Source: Dermatophagoides farinae
Lineage: Eukaryota; Arthropoda; Arachnida; Sarcoptiformes; Pyroglyphidae
DNA length: 64,000 nt
Assembly: GCF_024713945.1 (NCBI RefSeq)
Contig: NC_134678.1
Span: 3,100,001 to 3,164,000 of the forward strand
Reading direction: 5' to 3'
Under the pieces are notes generated by a model that was not told the DNA's origin, searched no databases, and saw nothing but the letters and a program-made list of their open reading frames with translations. A program made the position numbers and the translations under genes. Shown here one piece after another: positions 1 through 12,850 of this stretch; within the stretch, counting starts at the first letter, position 1; each line of letters opens with the position of its first letter.

Positions 1-1494
1 ACAGTTGACGGTGTCATTTCATATATAATAATAATTCCATTTGGATAAATAGAAATAATAATAATAATAATCCATTCGGAAAATGAATTTTGCATTTGTC
101 ATGATAATCAAGACAAATACAAAACGAAAAAAAAAATTCATTTGTTTGTCTCATTGATAATTATGAAAATGAAAACGATCAATATATGACCGAAAAATCT
201 ATATCCATTTTATTGATTGATAATAATTCTTATAATAAATTAACGATAACAATTTATCCATTTGTTTATATGAATGTTGTTCCAATGGAATATCTATGAA
301 GATCATCAAGCAAATGTTTGGTTTTCCATAAAATAATATTCAACAATGATTGACACCAATATTTTCTTTCTTTTTTTTAATGGGGGGTGTTCAAATTTGC
401 TTACATCCCTATTCATTCATTCATTCATTGTTATATAGCTTGTGTGTATTCATGTGTGTTTTGGCAGTTCTTAAACACAGACTTTCAAGCTCGAAGTTCA
501 AATATGTTTTTCTGCATTCTAGGTTTTTGTTTTTGTTCATTTTTTTTCTCCGTTTGTTTCGGTTATATTTTTATATATAGGAAAAAAAATCGAACGAAAG
601 AATAAATAAATGAATGAAATGGTAACCTAACATCAATCGCACACACACACACACACACAAAAATATATTTCCTTTTGAAACACAAAAAGTGTATGTGTGT
701 GTGAGCTAGTTCCGAGTAGTAGAGAGCGGTAAAGAATCCCAAAAAAAATTTACAATCTATATATTCTATCTATAAAGGTTTTTAATAATGAAAAAAAAAA
801 CATACACATACACCACTGCCTGTTCCTAGTGTGGTTATATTTTGCTTTTACTGTTTTTAACAGTGTTTGTGTGTATTATTTTTTTTTCTTTTGATTTTCT
901 TTCTTCTTCGTCCTTGTCTTCTTTTTTTTGACTAATATCTATGTTCGGATCTTGCATTAAATTATGAAACAAATTGTCATCATTTTTTATTTCTTATCCT
1001 TCACAATATACTTACTAAGTAATTATTTTATCCACTTTTTACAAACAACAATTCCAAAATTTGTCCACCATGATTGCGAAAGCGAGCATCAATAGCAAAT
1101 CATCGACAACAGTAATGTTTGATTTATCAATCACATCGTGATGCATGGTCATCATTTTTGTTGATGAAATACTCATTTTAACTTTCATTCATTCGATGAA
1201 TTTTTTTATATTCATTCCATCCATTCAAATCACGTTGATCAACTGATTGATTATTTCATATTCATTGATGGAATTTTATTTCATTTAGAAATGAAATGAA
1301 ATGAAATTACTACCCAAATAATTTTTGTTTAACTAAAATCCTACTACACTTCATAAATAGAGCTAAATGAATTCGATTGAAAATCGGCATAATCAAACCA
1401 AAAGTAAATAATCATTGAGTTTTTTTTCAAAAATTAATTTTTTAATTAAAATTTTAAAACCATAGATCATTGTTCCACATTTTCATTTGGCCAC
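1..1494. other. Gene-free left edge with CA repeat
   Basis: No coding region I can support. It holds A/T runs, a (CA)n microsatellite near 640-659 and the upstream flank of the first two-helix membrane protein gene. Short open frames here are T-rich and start with non-ATG codons, so I do not call them. Confidence 0.6.
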
Positions 1495-2942
1495 ATGTCT
1501 TCATCATCGGCGACATTGGCTATCCATCCTCATCATCATCATTTTTATGGCCATGAAATTGGACATCATTATCATCATCAACATCATCCACATTTACAAC
1601 AACAACAACAACATCATTATCATGTACAGCCACCACCTTCATCAGCATCACAAATAACTAGTAATTCATGTACAGCTGCCAATACACTTTTATCTGGTGA
1701 ATATCCTACGATACGATCTGGAACACAATCAACAAAACGATGTTGTCAATGGTGTCGTTGTTCAAATCGTTTAGTTACCGGTATCGTTATAACGATACTT
1801 CCCATTGCCATCACTTCCACATTGATCTGTGTGTTTATGATGCAGAAAACTAATCTACATCAATATGCCATATATTCATTTGTCATATTCTGTGTTGCTT
1901 TTGTCTTTCCATTTGCATTATTCTTTTTCACAGTCATCCTGAATAAGGTATTTACTTATTCATATTTATTTTTTTTAGATTCTAGATCAATTTTTCTTTT
2001 ATTTATGTCATTTTAACTAAATCCATTCAATGTAATCTATGTTTAATCTATTTATATAAATAGCTTTATAAATTTTATAAACGAGAAATACTATCCAATT
2101 CACCCACAAATATTAATTCATTAATGACTGATAGTTGTGATTCAGAATCGGCTGCCATCGGTGGAACAACCACATCGGGTTATAATATCAGTGCCAATAA
2201 TAATAATAATTCATTATCACCGAATAATAATGGTGCTATAATGAATCGAGTTATTGTGACCAATGCTCATCATTCATCATTAGATCCAAATCAATCACCA
2301 CAAAGTGATCATCATCATCATCATCATCTTCATCACCATCAACAACAACATCATCATCTTCATAATCATCAACATTCACCAAGTGGTTTGATTTGTTATA
2401 ATACACGATCGTATCATCATCCATATTATTATCAAATTCAAGAAGGTACCGTTGTTGCTTTGGCACCAGACAATACATTGATTATTGAAGATAGCCCTCC
2501 AAGCTATGAGATGGCATTACTTTGTCCAAGTGTTAATACGCACAACCAGCAAACATGTCCAAATTCCTTAATTGATCCATCACAAATGCAAGTGATCTTA
2601 CCAAAAGAACATTGTAAAGAAAAACAATTAATATCAAAACATAACCATGAACGATCTAATGGTGACAATTTTGTTGATAATGAAAATGTTGAAGATAATG
2701 ATAACAATGGCGTCAATATTGATGATAATAATGATGAAATACCAAAAGTTATTAATAGCCACAATCATCATCAACATCATAATCATAATCATGATCATGA
2801 TAATAATCATCTGGATAATAATGAACCAAATATTAATACCGATAATAATACAATCGTTGATGAAAGTAGTGAAAGTTTTGAAAGCAGTGAACGTTCTAAT
2901 CAGGAAGAAACATCACATCAAACTAGTCAAGAAGAATTATAG
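1495..2942 (+). CDS. Two-helix membrane protein with His/Gln-rich ends and PPxY motif, unrecognised
   Basis: Function not recognised. I read two exons, 1495-1947 and 2064-2942, joined in phase 0 by a 116-bp GT-AG intron, giving about 443 residues. The N-terminal 50 residues are rich in His and Gln. A Cys/Arg-rich patch (Cys83, 84, 87, 89) directly precedes two hydrophobic helices at about 93-114 and 124-148, with a loop of some ten residues. The long tail is Asn/Asp/His-rich and carries PPSY at about 296-299 after an acidic ED pair. PPxY motifs are known to bind WW domains of Nedd4-type ubiquitin ligases, so regulated turnover is possible (inference). The next two genes have the same architecture, suggesting an old tandem family. 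Without the intron the exon-1 frame would end after a short T-rich extension, which supports the splice. Confidence 0.7.
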
Positions 2943-4215
2943 TAAAGATTTGAAAAAGTTTAATTTTTTTTTTCCCGAAACTTTTAACTAAAAACAAAAA
3001 CAAAATTATTTGTAAATATTCAAAACATATTAATACATTAATAACTAATATAAGAAAAATAATGATAATGAAATGATGATAAAATTTTATCGTGTGTTGA
3101 TATTATTGTTTTAAATCTGATTATTTATATTATTATATCATCATAACAGTAAACAAAACAAACAAGCAAAACAAAGATAAGAATTGTGATAAAATCCGAA
3201 TGATGTTTCATTTTCTGTTTCCATTATCAGACATAAAACTTTTTTTTCCCTTCAGCAACAACAACAACAGCAAGAATTTCACATTGATTCTGATATTAAT
3301 TTGAACAAAAAAAAAGAATTTAAAATTTCATTATTTTTTCTTCTTTTTCATTTTTTTTTTTTTTTGGTTTTAATTTGAAAACAAAATTTTCATTTGAATC
3401 ATATTCAGTTTAATAAATGTTTCAATTAGTTTCTATACAATGAAATATAGCTGAATCAACAGATTTTCATCATCATCAACTCGTCAGATTGTCAATAAAT
3501 TCATTTCTGTGTAATTGTATAATTGTTTATCATCTGTAATTGTATGTGGAATATAATTCATAAAATAATAAAATTCATATTCATATGTAAACAAGACATA
3601 ATTTCATAAACAAATTATTTTTAGATTCTTTATTAATAATTCTTGGTTTAAGTAATGCATAAGTAATAACATAAATTCTATATATATATCACATAATCCT
3701 ATTACGTAAATTATCAATTGTCCATTCTTGTTTTTTTTACATTGCGTACATCATCATCATATATCACATGCAATCATAAATGATGATCATCATATCGTGT
3801 ATATGTAAATCAGTGTGATTCATATAAATATGAACAGACGAATTAAGAATATGCGCGACCACATACATATATACAGTTTATTTATTATTCTTATTCGTTG
3901 ATAAAATAAAACCAGTAAAAAATCAACGAAACACACACACCCAAAATTAAGGTTTAATTTGATTCCCGGATTGTATAGCCACAATTTAATCGTTAAGATT
4001 GAGACGAAAGTTAAATTTTCAGAAAGAAAAAAAAAACGAATTCACCCATTCTCAAGTCTCAACCAATGAAAGAATTGAAATTAAAATTTGAGAAAATTTT
4101 AATCAATTTCAAACATTTAGAATGTTTGTTACTTTAATTGGATTTTTTTTTCACTTTTTAACTTTTTCATTGTCAAAGATTTAGATTATGTAAGATAGAG
4201 GAAATAGCGCGTGAT

Positions 4216-4218
<3 letters not shown>

Positions 4219-4246
<28 letters not shown>
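4219..4246. repeat. (GT)14 microsatellite
   Basis: Uninterrupted GT dinucleotide run in intergenic DNA, likely length-polymorphic. Confidence 0.95.
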
Positions 4247-4248
<2 letters not shown>

Positions 4249-4587
4249 GTGTGTTGTGAGTGAGAAAAAATCGATTAATCAGAACTATTGAACTATTGAG
4301 CTGCGACGCTCTAGATATCTATGACCAATACAATAAAGTTTTCTTTTTTTCAATAGATTTTATCTGAAATGTGAGATGATGATGTGAGAAATGGGTGAAA
4401 GGGAGAGAGAGAAAGGAAAAAAAATCGAGTAGAACAAATTCCCAAAGTTCTATATGGTCAATATGATGTGTATGTGAGTGTGGTCTCTATTACTGGGATA
4501 GATATAAAAAAAAATTCACAAGCGTCGATGTGCAATAATACAATTTTATATTATATGCGACAACAATATCCGACATTCATACAATGG

Positions 4588-4613
4588 CACACACACACAC
4601 ACACACACACACA
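4588..4613. repeat. (CA)n microsatellite
   Basis: Uninterrupted CA run of about 13 units in intergenic DNA. Confidence 0.95.
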
Positions 4614-5703
4614 ACATCAGCATAGCAAATTTTTTTTCTAAATTTCTTTCATTCTTTACAATAATAAGTCAATTCACAGTAAGTAAGCCTGATCAGAATA
4701 TTCTCTTCATCTTTTTATTTTTGCTATGTGTATGTATCTAGATGCTGATCGTTGTATAAATTCTTTCAGAATTTTTCAAATGTCTTTTTATGTTTTCGAT
4801 TATATTATTCGTATTTTTTTGTTACACATGATTGTCTATCATAATAATCGAAACAAATTATTCATTCACACAAACACATCGATAACAAAAAAAAAATATC
4901 AACGATTGTCATCATTATCATCATTATCATCATCATCATCATCAGTTTTGGAATTGTATCATTTTATTCAATAATGTTTAGTTGAAAATCGAAATGCAAA
5001 TCAATGGTATGTGTATATAATGAATAATGATTGAAATTTTATCCCCTCTTCCCGCCGTTAATGGTAATTCAAATTTATCTTATCAATTCAATTGAATTGT
5101 ATCAAATTTCTTCTTTGAATTGAATATAATATACTTAATAGTAGTATTTTCAGTTAATTTTCTTTTTTTTTTTTTTTGAATACATAATATGTAGAATTCT
5201 GTTTTCGTTACAAGTATCCAGTTGATAGAATAGATAAAAAAAATTCTTTTCTTTACCTTTCAGTTGAAATTGGTCAAAAAGCCTAATATATACCATTATT
5301 ATTATCATTCATGCATGAATTCAATGAAAAGAATCAACTCTGTATATTGAATACAAATATTGAATTCAATATGTAAATATTTATTCACATAACGCCCAAT
5401 AGATAGGAAAAAAGCAAAATATTATTATTCGTTTTGCTTTACGCGAAATCTATACTACCACCAAATATGTCGATTCGTTAATGTTGTTTGAATAATCAAA
5501 TAAAAAGCTCAAAGGGCAAAGAAAAATGATAATACCATGTCTTTTGTCTTGATAGATCCATATATCTTTTTTTTATAAACCAAAATGGATTATATAACCT
5601 GAGGTGATGTGATAGTCAACAAAATGAATGAAAGAATACAATGTAATATATATGATTTTAATCGATTCTTTTATTGTATATTATTATTATTGTTTTTTTA
5701 TAG

Positions 5704-6362
5704 ATTCTATTGGAAACCCTTCTATCAGATTGAATATTCCATCATCAATGGTGACTGCCCATCGAATTATTAATGATTTGAACAATGTCGATACAACACT
5801 ACAATCTTATCCATCCAAAGAATTTGAAATTCGTACAAAATCAATTGTATATAATGATAATAATAATGATGACAATACGATTAATGATAATGATAACCAC
5901 ATCAACGATAATAATAGTGAAATTGTCACAAATAGATTATGTTGTATGAGTAGAGAATTGTGGACATGTCTATTATTATCATCGATTGTAATCGGTCTTC
6001 CTATAGCCATCATTATAATGCTCATTAATTTGCCTCGATTATCAAGTCAACGTGACACACGCCAACAGCATTATATTCTGTTGGCATTTGGTTTACCTTT
6101 TTCCTGTGTGATAATTGTAGCAATATTATATGCCATTTATAGTTTAATACGACGAATCAGACGTGGACCAAATAATTCACGTATATGGAATAAATCGATT
6201 AATTTACGACATAATTCGATTAAGTCCCAAAATTCATCAACAAGTATGGATGAAGAGCCAAAATTATATTCATTAGTCACACAAGTGATGACGAATCAAC
6301 GAATTTCATTGTCAACGCCAAATCTTTCACAACGAATCGAACGTAATCACTCATTACAGTAA
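5704..6362 (+). CDS. Second two-helix membrane protein, unrecognised; start unresolved
   Basis: Function not recognised. The frame opens just after a T-rich tract ending in AG at 5702-5703, so an upstream exon is likely. The first good ATG inside is at 5748, giving 204 residues; an ATG further up (5628) would put the T-rich acceptor tract into protein and is not favoured. After an Asn/Asp-rich stretch (about 36-56) come a Cys pair (65-66), a hydrophobic helix at about 72-95, a basic loop of about 14 residues and a second helix at about 111-133. The C-terminal tail is Arg- and Ser-rich. The order Cys patch, helix, short loop, helix, polar tail matches the genes on both sides, though loop and tail sequences are not alike. 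Single-copy orthologues are not obvious to me. Confidence 0.6.
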
Positions 6363-8518
6363 ACAAACTTTTTTTTTTTTTGGTTCATCGTTATAAAATT
6401 TTTTTTTTTAATATAAAACTAAAAATAACAATACAATCGTACAATAAATGTATTTTATTATTTACCGAATAATAATAAAGAATATTAACGATAATTTTTA
6501 AAGAAAAAAAACCAATTCGCTTGTGTGTGTGTGGATATGTGGTGGTAGTGTCAATTTTTTTTTTTGATTCTTCATGATAATAATCATCCATTAGCATCTA
6601 TCCATTTACACATTCATAATTCAATTACAATCAAATGTTTGTATTAGTTTAAACCATAGGAATTTTTTTTAGCAATTCAACATCCTTCATATATGATGAT
6701 GAATGGATTCGATTTTTATTCTATTGAATCTTTTGCTATTCATCTATGCTCCTTTTTCGATCAGAGAGAATAATCCTAGATGAACAACAACAACAACAAC
6801 AATGAATGATAGTAATATTGAAACGAAATTCCACAAATACTACTACTGCTGATGCTGCTGAGCCAATTGGTTTGTTATTTTTTTTTTTGGAACTTTTCTT
6901 TTCCACATCCCATTCACAACGTTGTTGTTGTTGTTTTGTGAATGGATCAGCGTTTCATTCATTCAAGGGCATTGTTCATCATCATTTGACTATCATTATT
7001 CATACATAAACATTCTTCTTGTATGTATGAATGATTATATTTCGGCCAGATTCTTTAAGTGGTTGCCCATTTTTCTCATCCACCCTTATTGCTAAAGTAT
7101 TCATTTTACGTATTTGTTTTGTATGTGTGTGTGTGTGTGTGTATGCCGTTTATGTGTTATATTTTCAAGTAATGATTTATGATGATTTGTCTCGGGTATG
7201 GATTGTGTATTGCTTTAAATCGAATATATATCCACATAAACAAACACTTTTGAAAAATAATGAAACATTTTTTTCTTGTTTTTCATTCAAAAAAAAAAAT
7301 CAATCCAAAATAGAATTTTCGTTTAACCAGAAAAAAAAATCCAAGACAATGATTGACATTTTATGGTACTGGAGAATCAAAAAAAAAAAAAAAAAATTAA
7401 ATGATAAATGAAATTCAATACAAATATTTCTTTCATAATAACTATGTAATTTATTTTATGAATTATTATTGTTGTCCTGGTCACAAATTTAGACTAAAAT
7501 AATCGAACCGATAAAATGAACCACCATCATCATCATCATCATCAACCGAATAAATATTGAATTATTCAATATATTCTTCAAGGTCTTGTTTTTTTTTCTT
7601 GGAAGATATTTTCTTATCTTATTAGAAATATATAGCTGAGTCAAGAATATAACAAAACTAAATTTGAATCGATTATTATTATTATGGTTAAAAAAAATGC
7701 TGTTGTTTTAAATTGTATTTGCGCGTATGTGTGTGTGTGTGTGTTTGAACAATTTTTTATATGGATTTTCTTTATTTATTTCTTTTATAAAAATTCAATA
7801 ATCATCACACACATAGTATAGCCTCTTTTGATCATATGAATGTTTTTTTGTGGGCAATAAACAAAAAAAAAAAAAAGAAATAGAAAAATTGATCCAAACA
7901 TAATGTGGTTGATGGTCGTAGAAGCATTCAATGACGAGAAATGATGATGATGATGATGAACGAACAACTGGAAAATCCGGAATTGTTGATAAAAAATGAT
8001 CATAGACATTAAAAAAATAAATGTAACTAAAAAAAGAAAATGGATTCTATCTTTGTTGTTGTTGTTGTTGTTATTCACTTGTCATGACTGACAGAAAATA
8101 AAAATCGACTACCATACACATATGGAATAAAGAATAAAGAGGATCGCAAAGATATGAGAGGGAGACTAGAAAAAATGAACTGGAACTAGTGGTTGGAACA
8201 AGAACAAGAATAAAATGACTAGATCCAGAACAAAAATGTTTTACCAATGTCAGAAAATAAAAATAAACTTTTGAGAAATATTTCTTGTTTCGCTTCATTA
8301 CGATTGTCGTTTTTTCATATTCCTTTCATTCACTAATATATCATCATTTATTATCATCATTATTAACTGGAATGATTATTTTAGTAAAAAAAAATTGAAC
8401 ATGTTAAAATGGATTTGATCATTTCCATTATTTAAATCAAGATTCGAACAAAAAATATTTTTTCTTCAATAATTGTTTTCCAATTTTTTATCTGAATCAA
8501 TTTATCAATTTATCGACT
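6363..8518. other. Intergenic stretch, low complexity
   Basis: About 2.1 kb with poly-A/T tracts, short GT runs (near 7120-7142 and 7731-7744) and CAA/TTG and CAT/ATG trinucleotide repeats. Open frames in it are repeat translations (poly-Lys, poly-Asn, poly-His) and are not credible genes. Confidence 0.55.
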
Positions 8519-9202
8519 ATGGCCGTGAACAAAAATCATTATTTATACAATGATTCAATGATGTATAATGATGAACAATTTAATCAACGAACAAATCCAA
8601 TGTATTTAGCAGAACCAATTCGTTTGGATACAAGTCCATATAATCGAAAATTTTCACAAACTAGTGATTCATTTATGGCACGACGATATTCATCACCACA
8701 GATGGGTTATTATGATCTTATTACCGGTGAATATAGATATCGTTCAGATAATTTCAATCAATCATCAGCAACATCCAATTATATTGGTGAAACTGAACCA
8801 CCAATGTGTGAGAATACATGTAAATGTTGTCAAGTAAAATTACCATTCAATTGTTTAACAATTTCATTGATAACATGTTTAATGTTACTTATAATGTTTG
8901 GCCTTTTTCAAGCAATATTATCAACATCTAGTTCAAAAAATCCTGTGAATACAACAATATTTAACGATATGATTTTTTTAATGTCCCTTTTAACAGTGAT
9001 ATTCTTTACATTAATCATTATACGTTATATTTGTATTGAAAAATTTCATCTATGTAATAATAATGGTCTATGTAATCGTTTTAATCTATTGAGCACAGTA
9101 ATTGGTGATGTATTTTCCAATGATGGTTCAAAACATATTTCTTATAATAATAATGATAATAATGGTCATTATGATATTAATGGTGGTGAAGAATTTGTAT
9201 AA
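8519..9202 (+). CDS. Third two-helix membrane protein, unrecognised
   Basis: Function not recognised. Single exon of 227 residues beginning at a real ATG after a purine-poor leader. Residues 1-95 are polar, with Tyr, Asn, Ser and Arg. A Cys cluster (Cys97, 101, 103, 104, 112, 120) leads into helix one at about 111-134, a loop of about 14 residues containing an NTT glycosylation-type site, and helix two at about 149-172. More Cys residues follow (172, 179, 185), then an Asn/Asp-rich tail ending in acidic residues. The plan is the same as the two upstream genes, all on the same strand, which supports tandem origin followed by strong divergence. No signal peptide is evident, so both ends could lie in the cytosol. 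Confidence 0.7.
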   Translation: MAVNKNHYLYNDSMMYNDEQFNQRTNPMYLAEPIRLDTSPYNRKFSQTSDSFMARRYSSPQMGYYDLITGEYRYRSDNFNQSSATSNYIGETEPPMCENTCKCCQVKLPFNCLTISLITCLMLLIMFGLFQAILSTSSSKNPVNTTIFNDMIFLMSLLTVIFFTLIIIRYICIEKFHLCNNNGLCNRFNLLSTVIGDVFSNDGSKHISYNNNDNNGHYDINGGEEFV

Positions 9203-10786
9203 AAAAAAGAACTTTCAAAGAAAAATTTGTTACAATTTAAACAAAACCCAAATACCTTGTAATTCCTTTTAGCCTTAATATTTTGATTATTTATCGTTGT
9301 TTTGCATGTATATATATGATAATTAAATCATCATCAGATCATTTTATTTCACACACAAGAAATTAATTTCATTTGGTTTCCATAAGTTACCATAACGAAA
9401 TGAATCAAAATATATAAACATGAACAAAAATAAATCATTTGTTTTGGAAAGAATAAAAAAAAATGAAATAAAATCTACAATCTAAATATTTTTGTTTTAT
9501 TTCTTTCAAATTTTAATAAAATAAAATAATTACAGGAAACATATATCTGACATTTATGGATTGTCGGTTTTGCACGCCATCAAAATCAATATGTGAAATT
9601 TTTCTGTAAAATTTTCTTTCAATTGTAAACAACACATATTTGGAGGTGAAGCTTGCTAGTCAGCTAGGAGCATGTTGAGCAAGTGTTGCTTATCATGAAT
9701 ACATTTATTGTGTCTGTATTGGTTTTGGAACATTTTTTTCTGTCTAATAAATTATTTATATGCAACAGCTGATTGTTTTTTTTGCTTCATTTCATCATCA
9801 TAATCTTTATTATTATTTTGTTGAAAATAATTTCATCTCTTCATTTCATCATTATCAACCATTGTTAATCATACACGAATTCTACAAAAAAAAAATGATT
9901 CTAATGATGACGTGTCTACAAATTTTTCGATTTTGATTCTTTGTTCAGGTGACAACTTTAGTGATGAAAATGAATTCATGAATTTATTAAATTTAATAAT
10001 TGCAATTTTTTTTTGAAATTCTGTATATTTAGAGAATAAATTAAAAAATCATCAAGATAATTCTGTGTATACAAGTGAAAACAATGCACTTGTTCATTGA
10101 CATAAGATAGTGAAAAAAAAATCTGTTTTGTTTTTTAGTAAACACGTTTTTTTTCTTATCATCATCGTCATCATCATTGTAACCAATATAATCAAAACAC
10201 AGCAAGTGTATAACCATTTGTACTCGCGTAAACACATTAAATATAAAAATACGAAAACCGATTTTTATCAAATAACATAAACATAGAAAAACTAAAAAGC
10301 CATTTTAGACAATAAACTATATATTGGATGATTGAATGATAATCATGTCACAAAGTGATAATCAGGTTTGTTCTTATCTATTTTTTTCCGTTATTTATTT
10401 TTATCTTCAATTCCTTAATTTATCCATGTATCTGTCTATCAATCAATCAATGTTGAGTTCATTCTTTTCGATACAATAAAAAAAACCACCAAATTCAAGA
10501 AATAAATCCTTTATTTTACGTTATTGATTAAATAATATATAAAATAATGTTAAATGTACATGTATAAATGATCATGAACATTGATTGTGCGCTGAATTTA
10601 TTCATTACATTATCATTATTACAATAATGGATCACATCAAATTATTGTGAGCACAGCTGATCAAACACGATTGTAACGAGATCTTTAAAAAAAACTCCTA
10701 TAGCTATAAATAAACTTATTATTGAAGAATATTATCTCTATCTATTATCATATTTAAATTAAATCTAGTTACATCCATTGGAGATA
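9203..10786. other. Intergenic stretch upstream of the NRAMP gene
   Basis: About 1.6 kb of AT-rich DNA. The only item of note is a possible 21-bp coding exon at 10345-10365 (ATG, six codons, then GTTTGT) that would join in frame to an acceptor at 10768, adding 13 residues to the NRAMP N-terminus. Confidence 0.5.
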
Positions 10787-12850
10787 ATGAATTCATCTTC
10801 ATCAAATGAGAATGTTGTTTCGAATGCGATAAGATCCGATTCCGACAATCAAACGCAGCTTGAAAGTATGTATATTAATTTTTTTTAAATATTTTTTTTA
10901 TAGAATTAAATTAAACTTTGTTTTCCAAAAATTTGAAAGGTGATCATTTGCAAAAGGATACAAATGTGACTAAATATGGTCTCATAAGTGATGCTGGCGA
11001 TAATGATAATCATTTAATAGTCAATGATGATGATTCTGTTGATACCGTTGGTCAAACGATTGATCCATATCTTCATTCATATGTATCCATACCAGCAGCA
11101 CAAGATGTGAGTTTATTCTTATTCATTGTTATTTATAAATTAATCTAACCATAATCACTTTTTTTTATTAGTATTCATTTAGCTGGCGAAGATTATGGAC
11201 TTTTACTGGTCCTGGATTTCTTATGTCCATTGCTTATCTTGATCCAGGAAATATTGAATCTGATCTTCAAGCTGGAACAGCAACAAGATATTATTTATTA
11301 TGGGTTCTAATGTGGTCTACGATAATGGGGTTAATAATGCAACGATTATCGGCCAGATTAGGAGTTGTTACAGGTCTACATTTGGCCGAATTATGTCATC
11401 GTCGTTATTCTTTTTTACCGAGAATTTTACTTTGGATAATGGTCGAGATTGCCATCATTGGTTCCGATATGCAAGAAGTAATAGGAACAGCCATATCATT
11501 GTATCTACTTTCAAATGGCAAGATTCCGTTATTCATCGGAGTATTGATTACCATTTCTGATACATTTACATTCTTATTCCTGGACAAGTATGGTCTTCGA
11601 AAATTAGAAGCATTTTTCGGTTTCTTAATGTATGTATTAGAGAATAATTATTTATTAAATATATTATCATTTTATAATTCACACAGAACAATAATGGCCA
11701 TAACATTTGGTTATCAGTATTACATAATGAAACCAGATGAATTGAGCGTCTTAGAGGGGCTTGTTATTCCCAGCTGTCATAATTGTGATTCAGATACTGT
11801 TCTAAAAGCAATTGGAATTATTGGTGCAATCATAATGCCACATAATTTATATCTACATTCAGCTTTAGTCAAAACACGTCGAATCGATCGGCAAAAAAAG
11901 GAAGAAGTCAAAGATGCTAATCGTTATGTTTTCATTGAATCGGCTATCGCTTTAGGCACTTCATTGTTAATTAATATTGCCGTAACATCTGTCTTTGCTC
12001 AAGGTCTTTATGGAAAGACTAATTCACAAATTAATAAAATCTGCCAAAATTCTACGGTGCCTGATAAAGTTTTTCCCAATACAAACGATCACGTTGAAAT
12101 TAATATCTATAAAGCTGGTATATTTCTTGGCTGTACGTTTGGAATGGAAGCTCTTTACATTTGGGCAATCGGAATTTTTGCTTCCGGACAGGTTAGATTC
12201 AAAAAAAAGAATTTTTTTTTTGCAAATTAAACATTGATTTTGATTAATAATTTCAGTCTTCAACTATGACCGGAACGTATTCTGGCCAATTTGTCATGGA
12301 AGGATTTTTAAATCTTCATTGGTCAAGATGGAAACGAGTATTGTTAACACGAACAATTGCCATTATTCCCACATTATTGATCGCTTTTCAAAGCATGTCA
12401 CAATTAACACGTATGAATGATCTTCTCAATGCTTTGATGAGCCTACAATTGCCATTTGCCTTATTTCCTGTGCTTACATTTACATCATCTCGTAAAGTGA
12501 TGGGTGAATTTGCTAACGGTCCATTGACAAAATTATTGGTCACCATTCTATCTGTGATAGTGATTTCAATTAATCTTTATTTTGTCTATGATTATGTACA
12601 CAATCATGTTGTTTCACATATATTAGTTTATACATTTTTATTCTTATTCTTTATATTCTACATTCTTTTCGTTTTATTTTTGGTAAGTTTAATTATTATT
12701 GTTTTCTTTGTCAATGTATCTAATGACTTTTTGTTTTATTTTCAGTGTGGTTCATATCTGGCTGTACTTGGTTTTGAATTTGTCTATAATATTCCATATT
12801 TTGGCCCATGGTTTAAAGAATCTGATTATAATGAATATCGTTATAGTTGA
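10787..12850 (+). CDS. Mvl: NRAMP-family divalent metal transporter (Malvolio/DMT1-like)
   Basis: Proton-coupled transporter for Fe2+/Mn2+ and similar ions across plasma or endosomal membrane (family knowledge). Six exons: 10787-10865, 10940-11106, 11172-11629, 11687-12191, 12257-12682, 12746-12850, giving 579 residues, a usual SLC11 length. An acidic cytosolic N-terminus precedes the conserved entry [15 protein letters not shown]; the DPGN motif of helix 1 and the MPHNLYLHS motif of helix 6 are the known metal-binding residues and both are intact. [20 protein letters not shown] of helix 10 is also present and spans an intron, confirming the splice. About eleven or twelve hydrophobic helices can be seen. 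An alternative first exon at 10345-10365 is possible. I see no iron-responsive element, but could have missed one. Confidence 0.93.

Larger units (their letters stand above)
2943..5703. other. Long intergenic stretch with GT and CA microsatellites
   Basis: About 2.7 kb without a supported gene. It contains (GT)14 at 4219-4246, a (CA)n run at 4588-4613, A/T homopolymers and ATC/TCA repeats near 4910-4945. It may hide an upstream non-coding or short coding exon of the next gene, whose coding part starts just after a clear splice acceptor. Confidence 0.55.

Noticed and set aside
350-605. Two overlapping T-rich open frames
   Set aside because: Phe/Leu/Ser-rich translations of poly-pyrimidine DNA, at least one opening on TTG; no domain and no codon signal.
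2251-2478. Minus-strand acidic frame inside the first membrane-protein gene
   Set aside because: It is the reverse reading of the ATC/CAT repeats that encode His on the plus strand.
4726-4974. Open frame of 82 codons in the spacer
   Set aside because: Low-complexity Ser/Leu runs from ATC repeats; no sign of splicing to the next gene that I could follow.
7031-7411. Plus-strand frame of 126 codons
   Set aside because: Crosses a GT microsatellite (Cys-Val run) and ends in poly-A (poly-Lys); composition is non-coding.
7785-8298. Two minus-strand frames with hydrophobic stretches
   Set aside because: Poly-Asn, poly-His and poly-Phe from simple repeats; first residues are not convincing starts.
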